Part shown: positions 17,932 through 25,994 of the stretch, piece after piece | Layout of the letters: every line of letters starts with the position of its first letter | Position numbering within the stretch: position 1 is the stretch's first letter | Origin: Falsiroseomonas sp051433195 | GTDB taxonomy: Bacteria; Pseudomonadota; Alphaproteobacteria; Acetobacterales; Acetobacteraceae | NCBI RefSeq assembly: GCF_051433195.1 | Contig: NZ_JBHMFT010000009.1 | Location: forward strand, 62,001 to 126,000 | Direction: 5' to 3' | DNA: 64,000 nucleotides | Notes under the pieces: model-generated | What the model was told of the DNA's origin: nothing | What the model saw: the letters and a program-made list of their open reading frames with translations, nothing else | Database searches by the model: none | Position numbers and translations under genes: made by a program

Positions 17932-18851
17932 CCCGCAAAGTCATCATCACCTGCGCGGTGACCGGCGCCATCCACACGCCGAGCATGTCGCCGCATTTGC
18001 CGATCACGGCGGAACAGATCGCCGATGCCGCGATCGGCGCGGCGGAGGCCGGCGCGGCCATCGTCCACCTGCACGCCCGCAACCCGACCGATGGCCGCCC
18101 GGACCAGTCGCCGGAGGCCTTCGCGCCGTTCCTGCGCGTCATCAAGCAGCGCAGCGACTGTGTGGTGAACATCACCACCGGCGGCGCGCCGACCATGACC
18201 ATCGAGCAGCGCGTGAAGCCGGCGGCGAGCTTCGCGCCGGAAGTGGCCTCGCTGAACATGGGTTCGATGAATTTCGGCCTGTTCGGCATGCTGAACCGCT
18301 TCAAGGATTTCCAGCACGACTGGGAGAAGCCCTACCTCGCCAACAAGGACATCCTGTTCCGCAACACCTTCGGCGACATCGAGTACTTCCTCACGACGTG
18401 CTCGGAGAACAACACGCGCTTCGAGTTCGAGTGCTACGACACCTCGCACCTGTACAATCTGAAATACTTCCTCGACGCCGGGCTGGTGAAGGCGCCCCTG
18501 TTCGTCCAGACGGTGTTCGGCCTGCAGGGCGGCATCGGCGCGCATCCGGAGGACGTGATGCACATGAAGCGCACGGCGGACCGGCTGTTCGGTGACAACT
18601 ACCGCTGGTCCGTGCTCGGCGCCGGCCGCAACCAGTTGCCGATCGCGGCGATGGCCGCGGCCATGGGCGGCAACATCCGTGTCGGGCTGGAGGACAGCCT
18701 TTGGGGCGGCCCGGGTCGCCTGGCGCAGAGCAACGCGGAACAGGTGCGCAGCGCGCGCCAGATCATCGAGGGCCTGGGCCTCGCCGTCGCCACGCCGGAT
18801 GAGGCGAGGGAAATCCTGTCGCTCAAGGGCGGCGACCGGGTGAACTTCTGA
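17928..18851 (+). CDS. Beta-keto acid cleavage enzyme (BKACE, DUF849)
   Basis: 307-aa TIM-barrel enzyme that condenses a beta-keto acid with acetyl-CoA and splits it to an acyl-CoA and acetoacetate or a related pair. Metal-ligand motif AAIVHLHARNPTDGRP gives His47 and His49. NITTGGAPTMT, ASLNMGSMNFG and FECYDTSHLYNL are typical barrel loops, and GNIRVGLEDSLWGGPGRLA closes the active site. Start ATG overlaps the dehydrogenase stop. The family covers 3-keto-5-aminohexanoate, dehydrocarnitine and other substrates; the lambda-crystallin-type partner argues against a classic carnitine pathway, where the dehydrogenase is of a different subgroup. Confidence 0.9.
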   Translation: MTRKVIITCAVTGAIHTPSMSPHLPITAEQIADAAIGAAEAGAAIVHLHARNPTDGRPDQSPEAFAPFLRVIKQRSDCVVNITTGGAPTMTIEQRVKPAASFAPEVASLNMGSMNFGLFGMLNRFKDFQHDWEKPYLANKDILFRNTFGDIEYFLTTCSENNTRFEFECYDTSHLYNLKYFLDAGLVKAPLFVQTVFGLQGGIGAHPEDVMHMKRTADRLFGDNYRWSVLGAGRNQLPIAAMAAAMGGNIRVGLEDSLWGGPGRLAQSNAEQVRSARQIIEGLGLAVATPDEAREILSLKGGDRVNF

Positions 18852-18855
18852 CCGG

Positions 18856-19542
18856 TCAGCCGTGGATGTTGCCGTTGCGGGCGGACCAGCGGTAGCGGAT
18901 TTCCCCGTGGCGCCGGTCGACGATCCGCAGCGGCAGGTCCGGGCCGTAGATCTGCATGGCGTAGGACGGTCGGTAGTCGCAGACCAGCTTGCCGGTGGCA
19001 TCGGTGATGTACACCCAGGTTGCCGGCCCGACACGCCAGGTGACCCCGCCATGGTTGGCGATGGTCATGGCGACGATCCCCCGCCCGGAGGCACCGTAGT
19101 TGCGGACGGACCGGATGAAGGGCCGGTAGCGCGCCGGTTCGTTCGCCACCGCGGTCGCGATGATGCCGTCCTCATGATCCTCGACCAGCGCCTTCACCGC
19201 GCCGGTCACCACGGTGGCGCCGGAGCCAATGGCGCCGCCGAGCAGCGAGACGGCGGTCCCCAGGCCCCACAGCGCGATATCCCCCGGCTGCGGCGCCTTG
19301 CCGCCGAGGACCCACACCGCCGGCTGCACCAGCGCGCCGACGCCGCCGCCCACCGCGCCGCCAAGCCCGGCGCGTCCGGCCGTGCCGGCACCGCGCTCGA
19401 TCAGGCGGGAGATCGTCTCGGAGGCGATGGTCTGCGAGACCTCCTTGCCGACGTTGGAGCTGTTGTTGATCAGGTCCGTGATGCCGTTGGATTCCGCCGG
19501 CGGCGTGAAATCCGCGGTGGCGGTCTGCGTGCTTCCGCTCAT
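18856..19542 (-). CDS. Hypothetical protein with glycine-rich hydrophobic segment
   Basis: 228-aa protein without a recognised domain. The N-terminus is Thr/Asn-rich (NGITDLINNSSNVGKEVSQTIASETISRLIERG). Residues about 50-115 are a long Gly/Ala-rich stretch (AGRAGLGGAVGGGVGALVQPAVWVLGG ... GTAVSLLGGAIGSGATVVTGAV) like membrane-active or glycine-zipper sequences. The C-terminal 90 residues are soluble-looking beta strands with GGVTWRVGPATWVYITDATGKLVCDYRP. No signal peptide. ATG is preceded by AAGGGG. It stands alone, convergent with the BKACE gene. A role in membrane insertion is only a guess from the glycine zipper. Confidence 0.6.
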   Translation of the reverse strand: MSGSTQTATADFTPPAESNGITDLINNSSNVGKEVSQTIASETISRLIERGAGTAGRAGLGGAVGGGVGALVQPAVWVLGGKAPQPGDIALWGLGTAVSLLGGAIGSGATVVTGAVKALVEDHEDGIIATAVANEPARYRPFIRSVRNYGASGRGIVAMTIANHGGVTWRVGPATWVYITDATGKLVCDYRPSYAMQIYGPDLPLRIVDRRHGEIRYRWSARNGNIHG

Positions 19543-19616
19543 GGTCGGCCCCTTGCTGCCGGCACATTCTAGACAGGCAGCGGGCGCAACTCGGTTTCAG
19601 GCGGCTTCGGGGCGCT

Positions 19617-20663
19617 TCACGCGTGGTGGCAGGCGACCAGCGCGCCATCGTCGCGCGGCGTCAGCAGGGGGCGTTCCTCTCGGCAGATCGCGGTTGCTTT
19701 CGGGCAGCGCGGATGAAAGGCGCAGCCGGAAGGTGGCGACAGTGGCGAGGGCAACTCGCCCGCGATCGGCTTGAAATCCGCGATGTCGTCGGCGTCCAGC
19801 CGCAGCTTCGGCACGCTGTCGAGCAGCCCCTGCGTGTAGGGATGAAGCGGCGCCGCATACACCTTCGCGGTGTCGCCCGATTCCACGATGCGCCCGAGAT
19901 ACATGATGGCGACACGATCCGCGACATGCCGCACCACGGACAGATCATGGGAGATGAACACGCAGGTCAGGCCGAGGTCGCGCCGCAGGTCGAGGAACAG
20001 GTTCAGGATCTGCGCCTGGATCGAGACATCGAGCGAGGCCACCGGCTCGTCGCAGACCAGCATGTCGGGCTGCATCGCCAGCGCCCGCGCGATGGCCACC
20101 CGCTGGCGCTGGCCGCCGGAGAACTGGTGCGGGAAGCGCGTGGCGAAGGCCGGGTCCAGGCCGACCCGCGTCAGCCAATCCGCCACCAGCGCCGGCGCCG
20201 CCGCGCGCGTCACCAGCCCATGCGTCACCGGGCCTTCGGCGATCGTCTCGCCGATGCGCATGCGCGGGTTCAGCGAGGCGAAGGGATCCTGGAAGACTGT
20301 CTGGATGCGCGTCGTCGCCTTGTGCCGCCCGACCATCGGCGCGACGCCGGAGACCAGCACGCGCCCGGATGTCGGCGCAATGATGCCGGCCAGCATCCGC
20401 CCGAGCGTGGATTTCCCGCAGCCGCTTTCGCCCACCAGGCCGAGCGTTTCCCCCGCCGTGACGGAGAGCGAAACCTCCGACACCGCCTGCACCGCGCGGG
20501 TTTCCACCGCCGCGCCGAAGACCGCCGCGATACGGTCGCCAAGCGAAAGCCGTGGGTCAAACCGCTTGGTCACCCCCTCCGCCACCAGCACCTCCGCGCC
20601 ACCCGAAAAGCCCTCTCCCCCCAAGGGGGCGAGAGGGTTGGGTGAGGGGGGGCTTTCTCGCAT
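19617..20663 (-). CDS. Peptide-type (SBP5) ABC importer ATP-binding protein, DppF/OppF-like
   Basis: About 348-aa ATPase. It has Walker A GESGCGKST, Q-loop TVFQDPFASLNPRM, signature FSGGQRQRVAIARAL, Walker B MLVCDEPVASLD, H-loop FISHDLSVV, and the oligopeptide-type C-terminal extension LHPYTQGLLDSVPKL with CAFHPRCPKATAIC. It forms the ATPase heterodimer with the protein encoded at 20684-21658. The start is uncertain: repeat copy A (20606-20656) lies over the 5' end, so from the ATG at complement 20663 residues 5-21 (PPSPNPLAPLGGEGFSG) are repeat-encoded. A GTG at complement 20585 would skip the repeat but trims the first conserved strand. The N-terminal tail is therefore probably an insertion product. 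Confidence 0.9.
   Translation of the reverse strand: MRESPPSPNPLAPLGGEGFSGGAEVLVAEGVTKRFDPRLSLGDRIAAVFGAAVETRAVQAVSEVSLSVTAGETLGLVGESGCGKSTLGRMLAGIIAPTSGRVLVSGVAPMVGRHKATTRIQTVFQDPFASLNPRMRIGETIAEGPVTHGLVTRAAAPALVADWLTRVGLDPAFATRFPHQFSGGQRQRVAIARALAMQPDMLVCDEPVASLDVSIQAQILNLFLDLRRDLGLTCVFISHDLSVVRHVADRVAIMYLGRIVESGDTAKVYAAPLHPYTQGLLDSVPKLRLDADDIADFKPIAGELPSPLSPPSGCAFHPRCPKATAICREERPLLTPRDDGALVACHHA
20606..20656 (+). repeat. GC-rich hairpin repeat, copy A
   Basis: Starts AAAAGCCCTCTCCCCCC, hairpin to GGGGGCGAGAGGG, then GTTGGGTGAGGGG and a closing GGGCTTT that is the inverse of the AAAGCCC start. Belongs to the same family as copies B-F. It sits over the junction of the two SBP5 ATPase genes and is translated in the DppF-like protein. 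Confidence 0.85.
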
Positions 20664-20683
20664 GAAGCGCCCGCTGCCCACCT

Positions 20684-21658
20684 TCACGCCCCCTCCCCCA
20701 ACGGATGATGGCACCGCACCAGCCGGTCGCCCGTCACGACATCCGGCGGGTCGGTCGCACAGACGGCATCCGCACGCGGGCAGCGCGGCGCGAACGGGCA
20801 GCCGGGCGGCAGCGACAGCAGGGATGGCGTCGTGCCCGGAATCTGGTTCAGCCGCTCGCCCGGCCGCGCCGTCGCCGGCAGGCTGTCCAGCAGCCCGCGC
20901 GTGTAGTGGTGCCGTGGCGCGCGCAGCACCTGCCCCACCGCGCCGGATTCCACGATGCGCCCGGCATACATCACAAGCACCCGGTCCGCGAGCGAGGAGA
21001 CGGTGGCGAGATCGTGCGAGATCCACACCAGCGCCGTGCCGGTCTCCTTCGCCAGCTTGCGCATCTCCGCCAGGATCTGCGCCTGGATGGAGACATCGAG
21101 CGCCGTGGTCGGCTCATCCGCGATGATCAAGTCCGGCCCGTGCAGCAGTGCCGTCGCGATCGCCACGCGCTGGCGCATGCCGCCAGAGAATTCATGCGGA
21201 TAGGCGTCCAGCCGCGCCGCCGCGTCCGGGATGCCGACGCGGGCCAGGGTCCGCGCCGCCAGGTCCCGCGCCGCCGCCTCGCTGGCATCGCCATGCGCGC
21301 GCACGGCGAGCGCCATCTGCTGGCCGATGGTCAGCACCGGGTTCAGCGTCGCCGCCGGGTCCTGGAACACCATCGCGATTCGCTTGCCACGCAGCGTCCG
21401 CATCTCACCCTGCGGCATCCCGACCAGTTCCCGCCCATCGAAGCGGATGGAGCCGGAGACGATGCGGCCGGGCGGATCGACCAGCCCGATCAGCGAGAAT
21501 CCCGTGACGGATTTGCCCGAGCCGCTTTCGCCGACCAGGCCGAGGATCTCCCCGCGCGCCAGGTCGAAGGACACACCCTCCACCGCCTTCAACACGCCGG
21601 CGCGGGTGAAGAAATGCGTGCGCAGGTCGCGCACTTCGAGAAGGTTCACATCGCTCAT
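20684..21658 (-). CDS. Peptide-type (SBP5) ABC importer ATP-binding protein, DppD/OppD-like
   Basis: 324-aa ATPase partner. Features: LLEVRDLRTHFFTRAGVLKAVEGVSF, Walker A GESGSGKSV, Q-loop MVFQDPAATLNPVLT, signature FSGGMRQRVAIATALL, Walker B LIIADEPTTALD, H-loop WISHDLATV, and the C-terminal PGCPFAPRCPRADAVC cysteine motif that in this subfamily can hold a [4Fe-4S] cluster. Start at the ATG with complement end 21658, the family-like MSDVNLLEVRD; an upstream in-frame ATG at 21685 is less likely. About 120 bp separate it from the upstream permease, a stretch with no gene that I see. Confidence 0.93.
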   Translation of the reverse strand: MSDVNLLEVRDLRTHFFTRAGVLKAVEGVSFDLARGEILGLVGESGSGKSVTGFSLIGLVDPPGRIVSGSIRFDGRELVGMPQGEMRTLRGKRIAMVFQDPAATLNPVLTIGQQMALAVRAHGDASEAAARDLAARTLARVGIPDAAARLDAYPHEFSGGMRQRVAIATALLHGPDLIIADEPTTALDVSIQAQILAEMRKLAKETGTALVWISHDLATVSSLADRVLVMYAGRIVESGAVGQVLRAPRHHYTRGLLDSLPATARPGERLNQIPGTTPSLLSLPPGCPFAPRCPRADAVCATDPPDVVTGDRLVRCHHPLGEGA

Positions 21659-21779
21659 GCAGGGAGGACCGACGTCCGGCCGCATGGCGGCCGGCGCGCG
21701 CAGAGCGGGTTTCCAACTCGCGCAGCAGCGCGTAGGCGCGCAGCCAAGGCCGCGGAGCGGCCGCCCGGCGCATGAGGGC

Positions 21780-22640
21780 TCATCTGCGAAGCCTGGGATT
21801 GAACTGGTCCCGGATCTGGTCGCCGACGATGTTGATGGCGACGATCAGCAGGATCAGCGCGATGCCCGGATATACCGAGATCCAGCTTCGCCCGTTCATC
21901 ATGTAGGGGAAGCCGTTGGCGATCAGCATGCCGAGCGAAGGCTCCGTCGGCGGCAACCCCAGCCCGAGGAAGGACAGCGTCGCCTCCAGCGCGATCGCGT
22001 TCGCCACCTGCACCGTGCCGACCACGATCAGCGGCGGCAGGCAGTTCGGCAGGATGTGGCGCAGCACCACGCGCCAGCTCGGCAGCGGCGTGGCGGAGGC
22101 GGCCTCGACATAGTCCTTCTGCCGTTCCGCCGTGGCGGCGCCGTAGGCGGTGCGGGCGAAGTAGGCGTACTGCGCCGCGACCAGCGCGATGATGAGCTGC
22201 GACTTCCCCTGCCCCAGCACCGCCACCAGTACCAGCGCCAGCAGGATCGCCGGAAAGGACAGCTGCAGGTCCACCACCCGCATCACCAGCGCCTCCACCC
22301 AGCCGCCGAGATGCGCGGACAGGATGCCCAGCGTGGCGCCCAGCGTCATCGCCACCGCGCCCGCCACCAAGCCCATCTGCAAGGAAATCCGCAGCCCGTA
22401 CAGGATCGCCGACAGCAGGTCCCGCCCCTGCGCATCCGTGCCGAGCCAGTGCACATACTCGCCCGAGCCGACGAAGCCCGGCGGCCGCCGCGCATCCATC
22501 AGGTCCAGGATCGCCAGGTCGTAGGGGTCCTGCGGCGCGAAGATGGGCGCCGTCAGCGCCGCCAGCACCACCAGCACCACCACGCCCAGCGCCACGACCG
22601 CGACCCAGTTCTCCCGGTACTCGCCCCAGAAAGCCCTCAC
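21780..22640 (-). CDS. Peptide-type ABC importer permease, DppC-like
   Basis: 286-aa inner-membrane permease. A first helix at about 12-35 (WVAVVALGVVVLVVLAALTAPIF) is followed by the periplasmic HWLGTDAQGRDLLSAILYGLRISL, typical of DppC. The EAA loop is AASATPLPSWRVVLRHILPNCLPPLIV. The GTG start at complement 22640 overlaps the DppB-like stop (GTGA); the longer open frame upstream is antisense noise over that gene. Length is normal for the family (about 280-300 aa). Confidence 0.92.
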   Translation of the reverse strand: MRAFWGEYRENWVAVVALGVVVLVVLAALTAPIFAPQDPYDLAILDLMDARRPPGFVGSGEYVHWLGTDAQGRDLLSAILYGLRISLQMGLVAGAVAMTLGATLGILSAHLGGWVEALVMRVVDLQLSFPAILLALVLVAVLGQGKSQLIIALVAAQYAYFARTAYGAATAERQKDYVEAASATPLPSWRVVLRHILPNCLPPLIVVGTVQVANAIALEATLSFLGLGLPPTEPSLGMLIANGFPYMMNGRSWISVYPGIALILLIVAINIVGDQIRDQFNPRLRR

Positions 22641-23611
22641 GCCGCGCGCCCCCGCCGCAGCCGCGGGTCCAGCAGCGCATAGGACAAATCGACCACCAGG
22701 TTGATGGTGACGAACAGGAAGGCGACCAGCACCAGGTAGGCGACCATCACCGGCCGGTCGAGCGATGTGATGGAATCGATGATCAGCTTGCCCACGCCCG
22801 GCCAGGAGAAGATCGTCTCCGTCACCACCGCGAAGGCGAGCGTCGAGGCGAATTCCAGCCCGAACACCGTGACCAGCGGAATCGAGATCAGCCGCAGCAC
22901 GTGCCGCCGCAGGATGGTGAACTCGGAAAGCCCGGCGGCGCGGGCGAACTTCACCGTATCCGTCAACATGATCTCCCGCGTCCCGGCGCGCGCCAGCCGG
23001 ATCATCATGGCCAGCTTGAACAGCGACAGGTTCAGCGCCGGCAGCACCAGGTAGGTGAGCCCCTCCGCCGTCAGGAAGGACCAGCCGACGCCGAACACCT
23101 CGACCACCGGCCCGCGGTCGCCGGCCGGCAGCCAGCCGAGGTTCACCGCGAAGGTCAGGATCAGCAGCAGCCCGACCCAGAAGGTCGGCACCGAGAACCC
23201 CAGCACGGAGACCGCCATGATGGCGCGGGAGGATTTCGCCTCCGGCCGGTAGCCCGCATAGATGCCGAGAGGGATGCCGATGAAGGCGCCGATCAGCACG
23301 GAGGCGAGCGCCAGTTCCAGCGTCGCCGGCAGCCGCGCCATGACCAGTTCCAGCACCGGAATGTCGAACACGAAGGACCGCCCGAAATCGCCCGACAGCA
23401 GCCGCCCGACGAAGGCGAAATACTGCTGCCACAGCGGCAGGTCGAGACCATACCGGGCAATGGTATCGGCGCGGATGTCCTGCGTCGCATCCGGTGAGAT
23501 CAGCACGTCGATTGGGTTGCCGATGGCGTAGACGCCAACGAAGACCAGCGCCGACATGGCGAGCATGACGAGGACGGATTGCAGGAGTCGCTGGATGATG
23601 AAGCCGAGCAT
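22637..23611 (-). CDS. Peptide-type ABC importer permease, DppB-like
   Basis: 324-aa permease opening MLGFIIQRLLQSVLVMLAMSALVFVGVYAIGNP, the usual DppB first helix. The conserved RYGLDLPLWQQYFAFVGRLLSGDFGRSF loop and the EAA motif FARAAGLSEFTILRRHVLRLISIPLVT are present, ending with FVTINLVVDLSYALLDPRLRRGRA. First gene of the minus-strand block; divergent from the binding protein at 23698 across 86 bp that must hold promoters for both directions. Confidence 0.93.
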   Translation of the reverse strand: MLGFIIQRLLQSVLVMLAMSALVFVGVYAIGNPIDVLISPDATQDIRADTIARYGLDLPLWQQYFAFVGRLLSGDFGRSFVFDIPVLELVMARLPATLELALASVLIGAFIGIPLGIYAGYRPEAKSSRAIMAVSVLGFSVPTFWVGLLLILTFAVNLGWLPAGDRGPVVEVFGVGWSFLTAEGLTYLVLPALNLSLFKLAMMIRLARAGTREIMLTDTVKFARAAGLSEFTILRRHVLRLISIPLVTVFGLEFASTLAFAVVTETIFSWPGVGKLIIDSITSLDRPVMVAYLVLVAFLFVTINLVVDLSYALLDPRLRRGRAA

Positions 23612-23697
23612 TCCTCCCCACTATCGGGGCATGGACAGCGGACGCAAGCCGTTCCTACCATGATCCGGACAGGACGCTTCAAATCGGGGACCCCGCA

Positions 23698-25284
23698 ATG
23701 ACCCAGAACATCCGCAACCTCGCCCTGGCGGCCACCGCCGGGTTCCTCCTCTCCGGCGCCGCCATTGGCCAGACCCTCAACCTCGGCGTCCGCGCGGGGC
23801 CGGAGGGCGTGGACCCGCACTTCACCGCCACCGGCACCCATGCCGAGGCGCTGAAGCATGTCTTCGACACGCTGGTGACCTCGGGCGACAACCTGCAACT
23901 GCTGCCCGGCATCGCCGAAAGCTGGCGCCCGGTGGATGCCACCACCTGGGAATTCAAGCTGCGCCAGGGCGTCACCTTCCACGACGGCAGCCCGATGACG
24001 GCGGAGGACGTGGTCGCCTCGATTCGCCGCATGCAGGTGCTGTCCGGCCCGAACCCCACGCGCATCTACGTCCGCAACGTGAAGGATTTGCGGATCGTCG
24101 ACCCGCACACGCTGCACGTCATCACGGATGGCCCGGCGCCCACGCTGCCGAACGACTTCATCCGCGTCTTCATCACCAGCGCCCGCGCCACCGCCGGCCT
24201 GACGCCGGAGACCAGCAACGAGGCCTTCAACACCGGCCGCGCCGCCATCGGCACCGGCCCCTACCGCTTCGTCTCCTGGACCCCGCGGGAGCAGTTCGTG
24301 GTGGAGCGCAACGACGCCTACTGGGGCGGCGCGCAGCCCTGGGCGCGGCACATCCGCCGCGAGATCCCGAACGATGCCGCCCGCGTGGCGCAGCTTCGCA
24401 CCGGCCAGGTGGACATGATCGTGCGCGTGCCCGCCGCCGACGTCTCCACCCTGGAGCGTGACCGGGCGCTGCGGGTGGTGAAGGCGGACACCGTCTATGT
24501 CTTCAACCTGCAGCTCGACTACCGCGAGACCACGCCGCAGGTGACGGCCAAGGACGGCTCCCGCCTCGCCGCCAACCCCTACCGCGACATCCGGGTGCGG
24601 GAGGCGATGGACCTCGCCATCGATCGGCGCGCGCTGGCCGAGATCGCCATGGAGGGCCTCGGCGCGCCGCAGGGCCAGATGGTGACGCCCGGCATCTTCG
24701 GCTTCAATCCGGCCATCCCGATCCCGACGCCGAATTTGGCACGCGCCCGCACGCTACTGACCGAGGCCGGCTACCCCAACGGCTTCCGAATGGTGCTGAA
24801 CTTCACCAACAACCGCCTACCCGGTGACAACGGCGTCGGCACCGCGCTGGCCCAGATGTTTGCCCGCATCGGCATCGAGGTGCAGGCCGCAGGCCAGCCC
24901 GCCGCCGTCATCTTCCCGGCCCGCGCGCGTGGCGAGCTTTCGAACATCATGGCCGGCTGGGGCACGCTGACCGGGGAGGCGAACTACTATTATTCGTCCA
25001 ACGCCCACACCAACAACCCGGCGCTCCGCCTCGGTGCCTTCAACTGGCACGGCTATTCCAACCCGGAGATGGACCGCCTGATCCAGGCCGCCGGCGTGGA
25101 ACTCGACGAGAAGAAGCGCGAGCAGCTTCTCCAGGAAATCGCCACGCTGTTCACCCGCGAACGCGTCGGCATGCCGCTGACCTCCGTCGGCAGCGCCTGG
25201 GCGATGCGGCGGGACCGGGTGAACCTGGTGCGGGCGCGGACGGATGAGGACACGCTGGCCATGGACATCGTGCCGACACGCTGA
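23698..25284 (+). CDS. ABC transporter substrate-binding protein, SBP family 5
   Basis: 528-aa periplasmic receptor. Signal peptide MTQNIRNLALAATAGFLLSGAAIGQ. Family hallmarks: DPHFTATGTHAEALKHVFDTLV, AESWRPVDATTWEFKLRQGVTFHDGSPMTAEDVVASI, GTGPYRFVSWTPREQFVVERNDAYWGG, and the late GMPLTSVGSAWAMRRDRV. Likely works with the divergent permease and ATPase genes at 19617-23611. It overlaps the creatininase gene as ATGA, so uptake and hydrolysis of the ligand are probably one operon. Ligand may be an amide, peptide or cyclic compound rather than a simple dipeptide. Confidence 0.93.
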   Translation: MTQNIRNLALAATAGFLLSGAAIGQTLNLGVRAGPEGVDPHFTATGTHAEALKHVFDTLVTSGDNLQLLPGIAESWRPVDATTWEFKLRQGVTFHDGSPMTAEDVVASIRRMQVLSGPNPTRIYVRNVKDLRIVDPHTLHVITDGPAPTLPNDFIRVFITSARATAGLTPETSNEAFNTGRAAIGTGPYRFVSWTPREQFVVERNDAYWGGAQPWARHIRREIPNDAARVAQLRTGQVDMIVRVPAADVSTLERDRALRVVKADTVYVFNLQLDYRETTPQVTAKDGSRLAANPYRDIRVREAMDLAIDRRALAEIAMEGLGAPQGQMVTPGIFGFNPAIPIPTPNLARARTLLTEAGYPNGFRMVLNFTNNRLPGDNGVGTALAQMFARIGIEVQAAGQPAAVIFPARARGELSNIMAGWGTLTGEANYYYSSNAHTNNPALRLGAFNWHGYSNPEMDRLIQAAGVELDEKKREQLLQEIATLFTRERVGMPLTSVGSAWAMRRDRVNLVRARTDEDTLAMDIVPTR

Positions 25285-25994
25285 TGAACATCGCCGAGTC
25301 CAACTGGAAGGACGTCGAGGCGCGGCTGCGCCTCGATGACCGCTGCGTGCTGCCGCTGGGCAGCACCGAACAGCACGCGCAGCTTTCGCTGTGCACGGAT
25401 GCGATCCTGGCGGAACGGGTGGCGCGCGAAGCCGCCGCGCCGCTCGGCGTGCCGGTGTTCCCGGTGATGCCCTTCGGCCTGGCGCCATACTTCGCCGCCT
25501 TTCCCGGCAGCATCTCGCTGCGCGTGGAGACCCTTCTGGCGGTGATGCGGGATTTGGTGGACAGCGTCGCCCGCGCCGGCTTCCGCCGGGTGCTGATCGT
25601 CAACGGCCATGGCGGCAATGCGCCGGTCGCCGCGCTGGCGCAGCAGATGATGGCGGAACAGCCTGGCCTCAGCGTGAAGTTCCACAACTGGTACAACACG
25701 CCGCGCACCTGGGCCGCCGCGCTCGCCGCCGATCCCTCCGCCAGCCACGGCAACTGGTTCGAGAACTACCCCTGGACCCGCCTCGCCCATGCGCCGGCGC
25801 CCGAGGGCCGCAAGCCGCAGCCCGACATCGCGCTGATGAAGGCGGGCGGCCCCGCGGACTGCAAGGCGATCCTCGGCGATGGGTCCTTCGGCGGCCCGTG
25901 GCAGTTGCCCGATGCCACCATGCAGGCGCTGTGGGACACCGGCGTCGCCGAGACGCGCGAGGCGCTGGAGGGACCATGGCCGACCCGATCCTGA
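25284..25994 (+). CDS. Creatininase family amidohydrolase
   Basis: 236-aa enzyme of the creatininase/FAPy deformylase family, which opens cyclic or acyclic amides with a dinuclear metal centre. Ligand motifs visible: PLGSTEQHAQLSLCTDA (Glu, His, Asp) and VLIVNGHGGNAPV. The segment WYNTPRTWAAA and ASHGNWFENYPWTRL contribute later ligands. Length matches the family. Overlaps both neighbours (ATGA upstream, 19 nt downstream). Substrate unknown; the operon with an M20 hydrolase suggests stepwise amide-bond hydrolysis of an imported compound. Confidence 0.88.
   Translation: MNIAESNWKDVEARLRLDDRCVLPLGSTEQHAQLSLCTDAILAERVAREAAAPLGVPVFPVMPFGLAPYFAAFPGSISLRVETLLAVMRDLVDSVARAGFRRVLIVNGHGGNAPVAALAQQMMAEQPGLSVKFHNWYNTPRTWAAALAADPSASHGNWFENYPWTRLAHAPAPEGRKPQPDIALMKAGGPADCKAILGDGSFGGPWQLPDATMQALWDTGVAETREALEGPWPTRS

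Noticed and set aside
16984..18851. Carnitine degradation (carnitine dehydrogenase plus dehydrocarnitine cleavage)
   Set aside because: The dehydrogenase motifs (HPVNPPHLIPVVEL, EGLGLRW) fit lambda-crystallin/L-gulonate dehydrogenase better, and the thioesterase partner is absent.
21659..21779. Possible small gene between the DppD-like and DppC-like genes
   Set aside because: No frame with a start codon, RBS and plausible composition on either strand; treated as spacer.
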